Shown piece by piece: positions 21,880-33,414 of a stretch of DNA of 64,000 bases. The position numbers were made by a program, and so were the translations under genes. The notes below the pieces were generated by a model. That model had not been told where the DNA came from. It did not search any database and worked only from the letters and a program-made list of their open reading frames with translations. This DNA is from Neopestalotiopsis rosae (Eukaryota; Ascomycota; Sordariomycetes; Amphisphaeriales; Sporocadaceae), in the NCBI GenBank assembly GCA_023078685.1, contig JALGAS010000008.1:124001-188000 (forward strand). Direction: 5' to 3'. Each line of letters opens with the position of its first letter. The stretch's first letter is position 1.

Positions 21880-24077
21880 TTTGGCTGACTAACGAAACTG
21901 TATAGACTATTGTTGGCAAACAAATTCCAATACTAGAGACTGTAGCAAAGAAGACAGATGAATAGTGAATGATACTGATAATATTTCAAACGTCTAATTC
22001 CAGAGATATTCTACTTGTTATATATCCAAATTTTGCGGGCTCGGGACGCGGACTTGCCACACAACAACTCCACGATGCTCTTCACCAGTCAGACCATGTG
22101 ATGACCCGTTGGAAAAGCCGTCTGTGGAGGCGGAGCTGACTATACTCCCAGCCGACGAGAGTGGGTGTATCCATTTCCCCCATATCCATCGGCAAGGCTA
22201 GCGGTCAACGATGATTTTCGTGATTTTCAAAGGTCACATTATCCACTGTAGGAGGATCACCCTTTGCTAACACCCCCTTTCCTTACTCGGGCCGTGAAAC
22301 CATCGTCCCCGAACCTTCTTGGTATACGATTCTCGGGCCAGGAATGGCTGGAAAAGACGGTAGAGACCCAACTCGTCGGAAGTTGTAGGGTGTGCGGCAA
22401 AGTGACTACCACTGACAGTATGAACCCTTCTAGAGCTTTTCCAGATCACGCGTCCTCCCGCGCCGCCGTTTCAAGAATCATATTTTCAACCTGCCACGAG
22501 TTCTGACCGCCGTCTAGTGTTCGTAGGAGGATGATTGCCCACACAGAGAAGACAGAGGAATGCAGGTGCGAGTCATGGTGAGCAATTTTCACGTTGTTGA
22601 TGGATCTTGGTTCATCGTGCATGGAAAATGTCAGTCATTACGTGCATGTCCCGTGATGCATCGTACCTGCATAGGCATTAATCATGGAATAGACTTTTCA
22701 ACGCTCGTTGGGCTGTTCAGACGGCCCTTCAAAGATGTGTGTGGCCCGTCAATGAGGCTAGCATTTCGGAGGCTACGAAACATGTCACATGCCCCCGAAC
22801 TCTCTAGAATCTCTATACGCACTAATATGTGGGGTTGGGTTGGGGAAGAGGGACATGTCATCCTGGCTCGGTCACTTGCCGAGATTCGGAGACTTGTCAT
22901 GATAGTGTTGGGTTTTACCTCCTTCTCTTTATTTTCATTGGACGGGATCTGAATAATGGTGGTCGAACGGGCTTTTTCGTGGTTGGCACTACGGCTCGGC
23001 ACAACGGCGGGACGGTTAGGTGAACTAGAGGTGGGTATAGTCAGTCAGCCAGCTTCCAGCCATTGAAGAACGGCTTGACAACAGCTTTTCAACCATGGTC
23101 TGCTAAGCTTCACGGATCGCAGTCACTTTGAAATGTCAGTCAAAGAAGTGAAATTTGTCCTCAACTGTTGTGCAAATTCTTGCGGCGAAATCATAAAATT
23201 TCATGGTCCAGTGGCGTGGACGTTTCGTCGTCAGAGAAGTTGCCGAATTGGTGCTATATTAGGAATTTGAGGCTCCGGACCACCCCACGCTGCCGTTGTG
23301 CGAACCCTTGTCGCCCTAGGGACATTATTGACATGATCGGCGTAGCTTAATTACCTACTTACCTTTACACAAAAATAGTTTTCCTCAAATTGACATATAT
23401 GATTCATATCTATGCAGCGTGGAAGTAGCTGAACTCTTTCCAGTTACCAATTCATCTATTTAGTTGCGCATATTCTGAAACAGGTTGACACTCGACATTA
23501 GTCATATTCTAGTGTGTTGAATCACTGCAAAGTAAGGTTCAGCTGTCGCCATGTGTTGCAGCTGCCCCTGACTAAATATGCAAGCCTTCAGGCACTGAGT
23601 AAGAAGAAGAGAGTATGGCTGTATCTGCAATGTTTCGGCCCTGTAGTGGCAAAGATGTCAGGGGCGAAAGTCGAGCTTTGTTTCAGTGTCGAACTATATC
23701 GTCGTTGTTGGAAGAAAGTTCGGGTGGCCCCCGGGCACTATGGTAGTAAGGCCTCATATGGAAGGACTATCCACGGCCGGCGGCGGTCCAAGCCAAGGCT
23801 ATTGAAAGGAAAATGGCCTAACTACGCTTTCAACTGTTTATAGACTGAATTATCGTAAGAAGGAAGCATTTTCATCGCAATAGGGTGTCCTTTTGGTTCA
23901 ATTTGGGGTTAAATGGTGCTATCATGCAGTGAGTCGTGATCATGACAGTGTGGAAGCAACGTTCGTCGAATAAGATGTTACAGAAGAGACCCATGACTTG
24001 AACTATCTACATGAACAAAGTATTCTGAAGTGTATTACCTGTCGATATGGGTGCATTTCTAGGGCGAACTAAACCAT
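21880..24077. other. 2.2-kb intergenic region
   Basis: Glucanase promoter side, then DNA with no gene signal. ORFs at 22264-23023 and 23514-23843 lack starts in context and recognisable domains. ACCTACTTACCT occurs near 23352. Confidence 0.35.
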
Positions 24078-25023
24078 TTAGACGACCCAGCCACCGTCTA
24101 CGGCAAGTTGCTGCCCGCTGATGAACGATGACCTGTATAAAAATTAACAAACTGGTGACTGGCCGAGTCCGGCGCCAATGTAGGCAAAAGCCACGTACCA
24201 ATCACTCAGCAGAAATAATATCGGCTGAGCCTGTTCGTGTGCTTCCGCAATTCGTTGTTGAATCGTTTGAGATGTCACGTCTGGCATTTCCAGGCCAGCC
24301 GCAGTCAAAAGAGCTGTTGCATTCTTCATCATCAGAGTATTGGTATGACCACTAAAAAGGTTAGCAAGGGTGGAATTTCATTCGTTGGTACCTTACTCAC
24401 GGTCCAGTAGCATTAATTCTAATACCCTTAGGCCCATACTCCTTTGCAACGGCTCGTGTGAGACCGAGCAAGCCGTGTTTTGCTGCAGAGTATGGCGCGT
24501 AGGCTTCGAGGCCAATAATACCAAGAATACTACCCACATTGACGATAGCAGCGCCTCTCGTCATGTGTTTGAGCTGGGCTCTCATGCTGTAAAATACACC
24601 ACTGAGATTCGCATTGATGACAGTGTGCCAAGTCGATGACTTCATCTCGGTGATAGGGACGGCCTCAGAGGCCTGAAGGGCCGCTGCGTTGACAGCACCG
24701 TCCTGCCTACTAAACTTGCCTATAGTAGCTTCGATCTAAGCTTCAACCTCATCCTCGTTTTCAATGTTCACATTGTATGAGAGGACGCCGTCTTTCCCGT
24801 ATGACGACAAAGCTGCAACCTCTTCCTCAACCTCTGCGATTCTTTCCTTATTCCGACCACAGAAGGATACCTTGGCGCCAAAGTGCGCAAGCGCTAGTGC
24901 TGTTGAACGCCCCATTCCAGAAGATCCTCCTGAAATCGCATAGACCTTGCCCTTGAAACTTGCCTCGAGTGGAATTTGCTCGGGTCGGAGCACATGCTCA
25001 TTGGCTGGCATATGATTAGACAT
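24078..25023 (-). CDS. short-chain dehydrogenase/reductase with one in-frame UAG
   Basis: Classical SDR of about 276 aa if its internal UAG is read through. Exons: 25023-24401, 24351-24199 and 24132-24078, joining RINATGP|GHTNTLMM and FLLSDW|SSFISGQQLAVDGGWVV, the last being the typical SDR C-terminus. Cofactor motif SGGSSGMG at 31-38; NAAA at about 112-115 in place of NNAG; catalytic Ser165, Tyr178 and Lys182 (YSAAK). Codon 96 is TAG (24738-24736), in EDEVEA*IEATIGKFSRQDGA, where SDR relatives commonly have Trp. There is no frameshift and the rest of the fold is intact. Terminated there, the product would keep only the first part of the Rossmann fold and no active site. Either a young pseudogene or a transcript recoded by A-to-I editing. 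Substrate unknown. Confidence 0.75.
24727..24742 (-). other. hairpin presenting the in-frame UAG of the SDR gene
   Basis: On the sense (minus) strand AGCUU (24742-24738) pairs perfectly with AAGCU (24731-24727). The 6-nt loop is AGAUCG. The A of the UAG (24737) is the first loop base, with U at -1 and G at +1. The same placement is seen in AMA1. Pairing was done by eye. Confidence 0.5.
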
Positions 25024-25700
25024 CTCCAATATGGTACCAAATCATCTGGTAGATAGGTGGTTTGTGTAGGGCTATGAAGTAGAGAGGAGAAAAAAGGGCG
25101 CGCTTTTTCATGGATCTCTTGAGAGATATAGTGTGATCATTCGGGGCTATTTGCAACTTAAGTACAGCTAAGGACGATTGATGGGCCTCTCCAGGTAAAG
25201 ACACATGACCCCACTACAAAATTACCTGGTTGACCATAAGTGGCAGGTCTGCGATGTTACCCCAAAGTCATTACATATGGATTATGCACAGCAGTATCGT
25301 TATAAATACAACGGACACTTGTTCGATGCGGGTCTCTTCTCGGACAAGCCTCATTGAAGGCAAGAGGAGAAGCGGAAGGAAATATTAGGAAGAGATTCAT
25401 GGTGTGGAATTTGGTGGCAAATATTACAAGGTATTGATAGCAAACAATTCGAACAGATGTGGAGTAGGAATAACAAAACAGTCATTGATCAGCGCCGAAG
25501 ACCCCGACCCGTCAGATTATATGGGCGAATTGGAAACCTTCCCAACGGGCAGTAGTGGAAGCTAACAGTCCCCATTTATATCGACGGCTTAGCCATCGAT
25601 TTAATTCTCATGCATAGTAAGTGGGTATCGATAATCATATTTGTTCTCCTCGGTTACTGTTAATCATGTTCGCTCATAAAATCTGCTCTGTATCAGGTCC

Positions 25701-25743
<43 letters not shown>

Positions 25744-26098
25744 CGGCACGAAAAAGTATCTCTGGGGAGCGCCAAAAGAGACGATAGCAGATATCAAGAT
25801 TTATCTCAAGCGTTTCGTCCGTGACCATCTCTCTGCACCAAGAATGGAACTTGTTTCGAGAATTTCGACGGGTTCCTAAACTCGTTGCTCCATAACACCT
25901 ATTGACCCTGGGCGTGAGCAAACAACCTGCTAATATGTTGCTCCCGGATTCATGCACCATGCTGGCTCTACTCGTTTTAAAGCATCGCGCGCTCGCATCA
26001 CGAGCTTCTCTGCGGTTCACGACTCATATACTGTTTTCGAGCCCGACATCTGGCCAAGAACCTGCTGAGCAAGTCTCTACACCAAGAATTTGAGCGTA
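25024..26098. other. intergenic region with G41 run
   Basis: SDR promoter side, then a homopolymer (listed separately), then the upstream region of the SAT4 pseudogene. No gene supported. Confidence 0.4.
25703..25743. repeat. homopolymer of 41 G
   Basis: An uninterrupted run of 41 G preceded by CCCC and followed by CGGCACGAAAAA. Such a run is rare in nuclear DNA and could form G-quadruplexes. It could also be an assembly or cloning artefact. A run of 40 A lies 2.04 kb downstream. Confidence 0.9.
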
Positions 26099-27477
26099 AT
26101 GGCATCTCCAGAGACAAACATCCTCAAGATACGAAACGGCGAAGATGGCATATCAGAGAGGGTGTCAGCAATGGCCCCTCCAGAGGGACAAGTCTCCAAC
26201 TTCACCAATCCGGAGAACTTCGGTAACGACGTCTTCATTGTTGGATACTGTTTTACAACGTTAGCTTTGTTGTTATCTGTCTGAGAATTTACACTTGGAC
26301 CCATCTCATTAAAAGGCAGTCTAGGATTCGATGACTATGCCATCATTCTGGTTATGGCGCTGTCGCTCGTGTTCATGGGCGTCAGTTTCAAAGACGCGCA
26401 ATACGGCATTGGTGTAAATCAGTGGAATGTCCCTCTCCATGTCTATTCGCCTCATTTTCTGTTTGTAAGTGTATGGAATTTGCAAGCCTTCATCCACATT
26501 GATAATTGATAGGATTGCTAGTGGGAAGAGCTCGCATCGGCAATCTGGGCAATCAAAGTTACGAGCTCGAAGATATCACTTCTAGTTTTCTATTTGAGGC
26601 TCTCGCCACCGCCTAGAATTGTTTACACTATTTATGGGACATTGGCACTTGTCATAGACTACTCACTCACCTCAGTCTGCACCCTCATGCTTGGGTGTTT
26701 GCCCGTCGACGCAATGTGGAACCTTGAAGTCACTGCCATTTATGCCACAAGTATCATGAACATTGTTTCGGATTTCTCATTCTACTCTTACGAATGATTA
26801 TATTCTGGAACATGCAGATGCCTTTGCGCCGGAAGCTGGGCCTCTTGCGACTTTTCTTGACAGGCGGTTTGTGAGTGGTGTTTTCATTACATTCTTGATG
26901 TTCCGCTAATGTTTTGTGTCTCCAGTCTTTGTGCGGCAGCGATTATCCGGACTGTCCTATTGGCGCGCCTTTTTGCCAGCGAAGATGACACCTACATAGT
27001 TGTTGATCAATACGTGTGGTGAGTAACCGGAACTATCAGTCTGATCGATTTCCGATTGAAGGTATGAAAACGAACCCCGGCTTCATTGAGATCAACATTG
27101 GAATCATCTGTGCGTCGATTTGCACTTTACAGCCATTCTCTTGTAGATACGCGGCTTTCCTCATGAGTAGAACGAGTTCGAGGAGTCCAATCAGAGTTAT
27201 TACGGAGACAAACAAACGAATGCGGCGTCAGGATCCAAGTTACCAATTTGACAGTATCGATCGTGAGTATGAGATGCTACATGAATTCGTTCATGGCTCT
27301 CATGGTGTCGCGCTCGACGCTGGATCAGGGAGCACAAAGGATATGGTCAATACTCCAGGAAAAAACTCGTCAACTGGCCATGATACTGGCATCTGTCGAC
27401 TCGATGCAGTGCCACATTCTATGGGGATTTCAAGCGGACCTGATGATGTGAGAACGGCACAAGTACCTATCTCCTGA
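26099..27477 (+). pseudogene. decayed SAT4/rhodopsin-domain membrane protein gene
   Basis: Recognisable but broken relative of the SAT4 family. Fragments in order are VFIVGYCFTTLALLLS, SLGFDDYAIILVMALSL, an intron at about 26467-26510, then SSKISLLVFYLRLSPPP and TLMLGCLPVDAMWNLEV. These are followed by NIVSDF, FWNMQMPLRRKLGLL, CAAAIIRTVLLARLFASED and FIEINIGIICASI. Disablements seen are: a pair of opposite frameshifts between about 26278 and 26310, where LRIYTWTHLIK is in another frame; an in-frame TAG at 26517-26519 just after the first intron; and a one-base deletion near 26778 that puts DF|LILLLRMIIFWN out of frame. The Cys-containing loop before VTAIYATSIMN also looks shortened. Three independent lesions make a functional product unlikely. 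The 3' limit is approximate. Confidence 0.75.
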
Positions 27478-27783
27478 ACAGAGATCATACCCGAAGCAAC
27501 TATTGATCCAGACTCGAGCAGAGTGCAGAAGAGATCTTTGTTCAAACGTATTGAACGATTTGGGAAGTATCGGTTTAACATAACATGGAATGGGCGCAAT
27601 CATTGTCGGCATATCTATGTACAAGCAACATTACCTTTTCCACCACGTCCATACAACGTCTTTCTCCCATTAAACGAGTCGGGATATTATCCGACATTGG
27701 ACAGTGGGAATGGTTGCCTCACGACAAAACATGGATGCAGGAGAAACATGAGAGAGTCCTGTTCGGGTTGAAAAGACGAAAAG

Positions 27784-27823
<40 letters not shown>
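27784..27823. repeat. homopolymer of 40 A
   Basis: Forty A preceded by GACGAAAAG and followed by GGGGGCACGAAAC. Length and right flank (GGCACGAAA) resemble those of the G41 run upstream. It may be a poly(A) tail of an inserted element, slippage expansion or an assembly artefact; no target duplication was recognised. Confidence 0.9.
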
Positions 27824-27826
<3 letters not shown>

Positions 27827-29567
27827 GGCACGAAACTTGTGCGTATAGACTTCATGGTCAATTCTTGTCTTTTTGTGGCCGGCGATGGCTGGAGTATGGA
27901 CAAAAGGAAACATAAAATGACGAAGTCAATAGTATATATCAACCTCCTGTCCGACCGGCCAATAGTGGGGCTTAGGCAGCCCGGTTCAATACATCGGAGG
28001 GTTCCGCGCCCCTGGGAAAGAAAGGGGACAGGAAACCAGTAGTACATCATCTCTTTACATCTCAGTCGGCATCAGAGTGTGCACGTATTTGTCGCGCATT
28101 TGTTTGTATACGTATAAGGAACGCATAAGTCTTCGGAATCTGCTTATTGATAGGCATGCGTGCTCTCATCCTGCAAATATTTAATCAGATCTTAAAGAAG
28201 CAAATGATGACTAACGACAAACGCCTTCTCCCATCTATTTTCCTGTGCATGAAGCATACGCGTAGGTCATGACCGGTAACGATCGAAAATTCCGAGACTG
28301 TTTGATCTCAGAGCTATTCAAGCTTTGCTCTTTGTTACCCAGAAACGAGCACAAGGCAAACGAAAGGGGCAGAGAAGAAAGGAAGACGAGGTCATCTAGG
28401 GTTTCAATGTGACCAATTCACACTCACCGGATGACCCAAAGGCCAGCAACAAGTATGAGACTAAACCGTGTTCGGGAAGGCGCACGTGGCTGTCTCTTTA
28501 TCGCCGCGACGGACATCACGTTCATGTTCTCCCATTGGTCGCACTGCCTCGCCCCGCTTTCCTCTTGCCTTGAGCGCTGTGGGTGGTTGCTCACTTCCAT
28601 TGTCTGCCTCTGACCGTCCAGTACAGTAGCTGACTTGACAAACGGGCACAACCCGTTTCTCTGTCGTCGCTTTCTCCTCCTTCTTTACCGGTTTCCTTGA
28701 CTGCCCTTCATCCTGACTGCCAGCAAGCTAAATTATTTGACATTTTCACATCTCCTCACACCATCGGATTTCGTCTGTTTCCTGCCTCAGCAGAGATAGC
28801 CAAAGAGGGTAGGTTTTTGATCTTCAGTGCAGCTTATTTCCTAGTCAAGTCACCAGCCCCTCATCTATTGCCGTTCTCTACGGTATCGTACCTATCTAGG
28901 CAGCATTGATCCCTGACCCCACGGATCAACCGCGTGCTCCCCGCCTTATTTTAAGTACCTTCTCGTGACTGCACATATGGCTGCAAATTCTAGCAATGAC
29001 ACTGGCTGAGATCTAGTGATCCGAAGCTCTAAGTGGCCTGATTGAGTAACTGAGAAGTCTCTTTTACATGTTGCTTCGTCCTGGAGGTACTTCGATCCTG
29101 CCTCAGATAATCATCTGGCCCCCAGAATCCCCAAGGCAGAAGACGTCGGAAGCTCCAGTGTACTAAGATGTACACTCGATCACCCCGCCCTGCTGAGCAA
29201 TCCAGTCAGTCAATCGCCCACTCCGATTAAGCAATCGACGCACGCAATCCGGTGTGTACCTGCTGGCCATCCGGTCACTAAACCAGGTGATTACCTACTA
29301 GGCAGGCAGGCAGTACCTCAAGGTTGTATGTAGGTCACCTCCGCATACCTACAACCTTACGCCAATCCTCCAGCCAAACCACAACTTGCTTTCCTTCTCC
29401 CACTTTGACCTACTTACCAACCTTCATTCCATTTCTTCCCCATCTTTACTATTGCCAACAACTTTGACGATAATCTCCAACCCATCTGTTCGCTAATCCA
29501 AACAACAACGCCCAGTCGCATCTCATACACACGGACTTCACCGACAACGTCATCGCACCCGCCCAAT
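27824..29567. other. intergenic / ATG8 upstream region
   Basis: No gene seen in 27824-28700. The last ~600 bp are pyrimidine-rich with TACCTAC/GTAGGT motifs (29285-29355), which fits a promoter and long leader of ATG8. Confidence 0.4.
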
Positions 29568-30292
29568 ATGCGATCCAAGTTCAAGGACGAGCACCCCTTC
29601 GAGAAGCGCAAGGCCGAGGCCGAGCGAATCCGACAGAAGTACGCCGACCGCATTCCGGTGAGTTCACTCTCTTTTGCTACTACTCCATTTGGAATGCATC
29701 TTCACAGTCATTTCCTGTATTCCCGTGCGCAAGTCTTTCGTTGCCTGTGCAGGAACGTCTTGCCCAGCCGTCTGTCATCTACACCGCTGCCTGCTATCGT
29801 CGCTTATCGCCGCCGCCGCCACCACAACCACCGTATCGTCACCATGACACTTTGTCTGCTGCCAGCACGTCGCAACAGCTGCATCTTGGATCGAACTCCT
29901 CATGAACTCATTTTATGCTTGTTAACATCGAGTGCTAATACGTCTGCTTCCAGGTTATTTGCGAAAAGGTCGAGAAGTCCGACATTGCCACCATTGATAA
30001 GAAGAAGTATCTTGTCCCCGCAGATCTCACTGTCGGCCAGTTCGTCTACGTTATCCGGAAGCGCATCAAGCTGTCTCCGGAAAAGGCCATCTTCATCTTT
30101 GTCGATGAGGTTCTGCCCCCAACGGCTGCTCTCATGAGCAGCATCTACGAGGAACACAAGGACGAGGATGGGTAAGTCTCCCTCAGATCTTCCTCGTTGA
30201 ATATTTCGCGGGATTCGTGGCTGACTTGGAATGTTTGCAGTTTCCTCTACATTACGTACTCGGGCGAGAACACTTTTGGCGAGTCCGCTTAA
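29568..30292 (+). CDS. ATG8: autophagy ubiquitin-like protein Atg8
   Basis: Ubiquitin-fold protein of 119 aa that is conjugated to phosphatidylethanolamine on autophagosome membranes. Exons: 29568-29657, 29954-30171 and 30241-30292, with introns of 296 and 69 nt. The sequence is essentially the textbook family: [20 protein letters not shown], then [35 protein letters not shown] and [27 protein letters not shown], ending [11 protein letters not shown]. The protease Atg4 would cut after Gly116 in TFG|ESA to expose the conjugation glycine. The N-terminal basic helices and hydrophobic pockets that bind AIM motifs are conserved. The first intron is long for this window. Essential for autophagy, and in many ascomycetes for sporulation and appressorium or fruiting-body development. 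Confidence 0.98.
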
Positions 30293-31305
30293 GCCTTGTT
30301 TCTGTGCAATTACCTCCTTGTTACCTCCGGCGTTTTACGGTTCAGGCTTTTGCTCGATTAGCAGCTACTCGACACCATGCGATGATGATGGGTTGTTTTG
30401 CGATTAGGATAGGCCAGATTTGGCTCGGTCAGGCTTTACGGATTGGCAAGCAAGAACCGACAAGCTGTGCGAGGCACATTTGCATACGGTTCGCGACTGT
30501 CAAAGATGCTCCCGGTACCATGCTATGATAATTCAGCTGGTATTTACCAGCACCGAATTCAGTGGATGGAGTTGCGTATGCCTTGCTGTGCTTGTCAGAT
30601 CGTCAATTATACCACAGTGGCTGTTAGCCCACCAAATCTGCTTTTAATTGATTCATCGCTCTATTGAAACATGATACAGGCTCAACTCGATCCCTTTTCT
30701 TCATGGAAAGTGCAAGTGTAGCTTGGATTCAGCAGTGTGATGCAAGTTCTCCCCATTTATGGCTGTTTTGCACATGAGTGTCCGATAGCAGTCCTCCTGA
30801 TACCAGAGATCAGTCCAACATGTGATGCTCCATTTTTGCCGAAGTCAGGACAGCAAAGGTGAAACGTTTCTGCGTCCTACGTGATAGCACACTTGAGTCT
30901 TGTGTAAATATAGAGTGCAATCAGCGGTGCTTTGAACATGTAAGTAGGATATACCTCAAGACTGCCTGCAACATGCAAAGGCATGGTCCCATCGCAATTG
31001 TTGAACTTGTGCAATTTGCCCCGTAAGGGTTGTCTGAAAGTCTGCGAAGCCGCACCCTCGTGAACGAACGCAGTGTCGTATGTCGAAGATTGAGATCATG
31101 AATTTTGCGTAGTCTTGTGGATGACTCCGATAGGCTGATTTGTCTCGGTCACAGTATTGAGCAACCCTTTCAAAGTCGCGAATTTATCATACTGATGGAC
31201 AAGCGTGGAAGGAAGAGACATCATGGAAAGCAAGAACTATGGCGATACTTCAATTTCTGGACTTTATCTGACTGATCTACCTGGGGGTATTCAATCGATG
31301 CCCAA
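30293..31305. other. convergent intergenic region
   Basis: ATG8 3' UTR and the 3' side of the small secreted gene. Only short chance ORFs. Confidence 0.4.
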
Positions 31306-31915
31306 TCATTCTGACCTCACCACAACAAGTGTTACTCCAATCCACAGGCGGTCTGGATCGATGACTACAAATCAAGGGTTAGTGAGTTTTATGTCATTGT
31401 GGATTACAGTCCTTACCTGAGGTTCCAGCAGGCCTCCATCGAAAGTCATACGCCCCGTTAAATGGTCTGACACCCATGGTACCTCCTTCTTCAATGTCAC
31501 CACGCGACTTGAAGTGCAGCTCTGTCTGAAGGGCATCCGTGTCGGGGTTGCACCCATAGACGACGTCCCAGATGGCACGGGGGTCACCACGCTCCGTCAT
31601 GAACATTTTGGTGGTATTGTCCTTGACCTCGTACTCGCCGTTGATTACGGCACGGCGAATAGGGTCCCAGGGCAGAGTGATGACGCCGTCGACGAGCGTG
31701 AGCTCGCTGGTGGAGTTGCCGGCTGGGCTCACAAAGAGATGCTGGTCCCCGCCGCCCCAGTCCCAAAGATTCAGGAAATGGTTGTGCACATCTGGATAGG
31801 AGGAATTCTGGAGCTGGACAGAGAAAGGCTCAGCAATATTGTTGGGAAGTCCTACGTCGGGGATTACGCAGGCCGTTGCCACTGCACTGAAGACGCTCAA
31901 GATGATGAAGGACAT
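31306..31915 (-). CDS. small secreted protein of unknown function
   Basis: Predicted secreted protein of about 185 aa. Exons 31915-31417 and 31364-31306 (51-nt intron), joined as AGTSG..VIDPDRLWIGVTLVVVRSE. The start at 31915 gives a signal peptide MSFIILSVFSAVATA; an in-frame upstream ATG (31978) would bury it. The mature part has the pattern FSVQLQNSSYPDVHNHFLN, GGGDQHLFVSPAGN, INGEYEVKDNTTKMFMTERG and AIWDVVYGCNPDTDALQTELH. This resembles a conserved uncharacterised family of fungal secreted proteins, but I cannot name a function. Two N-glycosylation sequons (NSS, NTT) are visible. Cysteines are few, so it is not a classic cysteine-rich effector. The second exon is moderately certain. Confidence 0.65.
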
Positions 31916-33414
31916 TATAATAATGAGATGCTTGTATAAAACCTTGTGGCATGTTCCATCTTGTGCTGTCAGAAACATGTGCTCACTTTATAACGTCTCG
32001 ATCCCGCTTCTCCGTTGCAACGCCAAGACGTCTATACGAAGTCGTGCATTTTTATTGAACCATGGGGTTGCCGATTTTGCATTTTGGCTGCAGCTTACTG
32101 AGGTGGTATGCAATTTCCAAAGTCGCCAAGCATCGAGTTCTCCAACTTGTCAGCAATGGGTCGATACGTTTGAGGGCTATGAGGATTCAGCGGAAACATC
32201 CTCAGCTCTGATCCGGCGTCGCGAGGAAGGAGGTTTTGCATGTAAGGTCATTGACCTGGTTTCTGTTGCGTTGGTTTTGCAGAGTTATTGATGCTGACCT
32301 TACTGGGCAAGACTACTTCTTTTTGCAAAGGTATACCACTCGTAGCAATGCTGCAGCGAATTATAGGATTGCACAACATTAGCTGCCCGCCATTGGTTCA
32401 AGTTGTGTACTATTGTCTTACTTGCAGCGGCCCACGACAAACGGAAACTGTGGCTGCCTGCGGTTTGATTCAATTCGATGCAATTGTCCCATTTCAGAAC
32501 GTACGTTATGCTCTTCTTGTAGTTCTGCAGCATGCTTAGTGGTATACTGGGACACGGCTCCTCAGCGTTCTGAAGTCTCGGATGTTGAGTTGTCTATATG
32601 CTGATCAATAAATACATGGTTTAAATGTTCTTGGTTGTGATACATATGGTTTTATCAAGTTGGGATGTTCTCTGGCAGGATCCAAAGCAAGCATAAGTAC
32701 GGCAGACAGGTTCCGTAAGAAATAGAAAACGGAACCAGAATGAGATCAAGTCCGAGAGTATTCCAATTTGATGTGTCATTGTGTCGCAAATGCCTAGAAA
32801 ATATGTAACCTGCCCGCTTGCGATTGCCATGGCTTTCAATTCGCTCAATATGCTGCCACTCCAGCATATTCCTGTGGCATACTCATTAGATTGGGCTTTC
32901 ACGATGGTCTGCAGAAATAAGTTTGAACTACTATTAGCCGATCCATACTAAAACCTCTCTGTATGTCGCAATTGGACAGGCCAGGGTCAAGTAAGACTGA
33001 AAGCACAGATTGGTGGTCCGTCAAATTAGCTATATTATAGATGCCCTTCGTAAGCTCGTGATCTTCTCGTGCAAATCACAATTGTAAAGTATATGCATTC
33101 TCCACGCAATCGATGAGAGCGACGGCCATAGCAAAAAATAGTACGATCATCCATACCATCATATGTGGCTCGTGCGCATAGCTTCATCTGGGACGGGAAC
33201 TAGTAGTATTACTGACTTGATGACCTCATAGACTTTTGCAGGCAGTGACGTGGATACAGCAGATTAAGCAACGCGACACGTATGTACGACAAACGTCATG
33301 AATGTAGAACGCGGGCCTGATTCTGGTAGTCATGAGCATATATAGATTGCTTGATTCAGAAATTCGAGAATATTGTAAACTATCTTCACCACAATACATG
33401 TTGAACTATACAAA
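31916..33414. other. 1.5-kb intergenic region
   Basis: Divergent promoters of the secreted protein (-) and the 86-residue gene (+). An ORF at 31839-32291 runs antisense to the signal-peptide end of the secreted gene and is not called. Nothing else seen. Confidence 0.35.

Noticed and set aside
13875..24738. Reassignment of UAG as a sense codon in this genome
   Set aside because: The GH64 gene ends at a UAG (20484-20486) and other genes end at UAA or UGA, so UAG still terminates.
24000..28000. RIP (repeat-induced point mutation) as the cause of the UAGs
   Set aside because: TGG to TAG fits CpA to TpA on the other strand, but RIP leaves dense clustered changes and strong AT bias in duplicated DNA, and AMA1 and the SDR show only single changes. 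It cannot be excluded for single sites.
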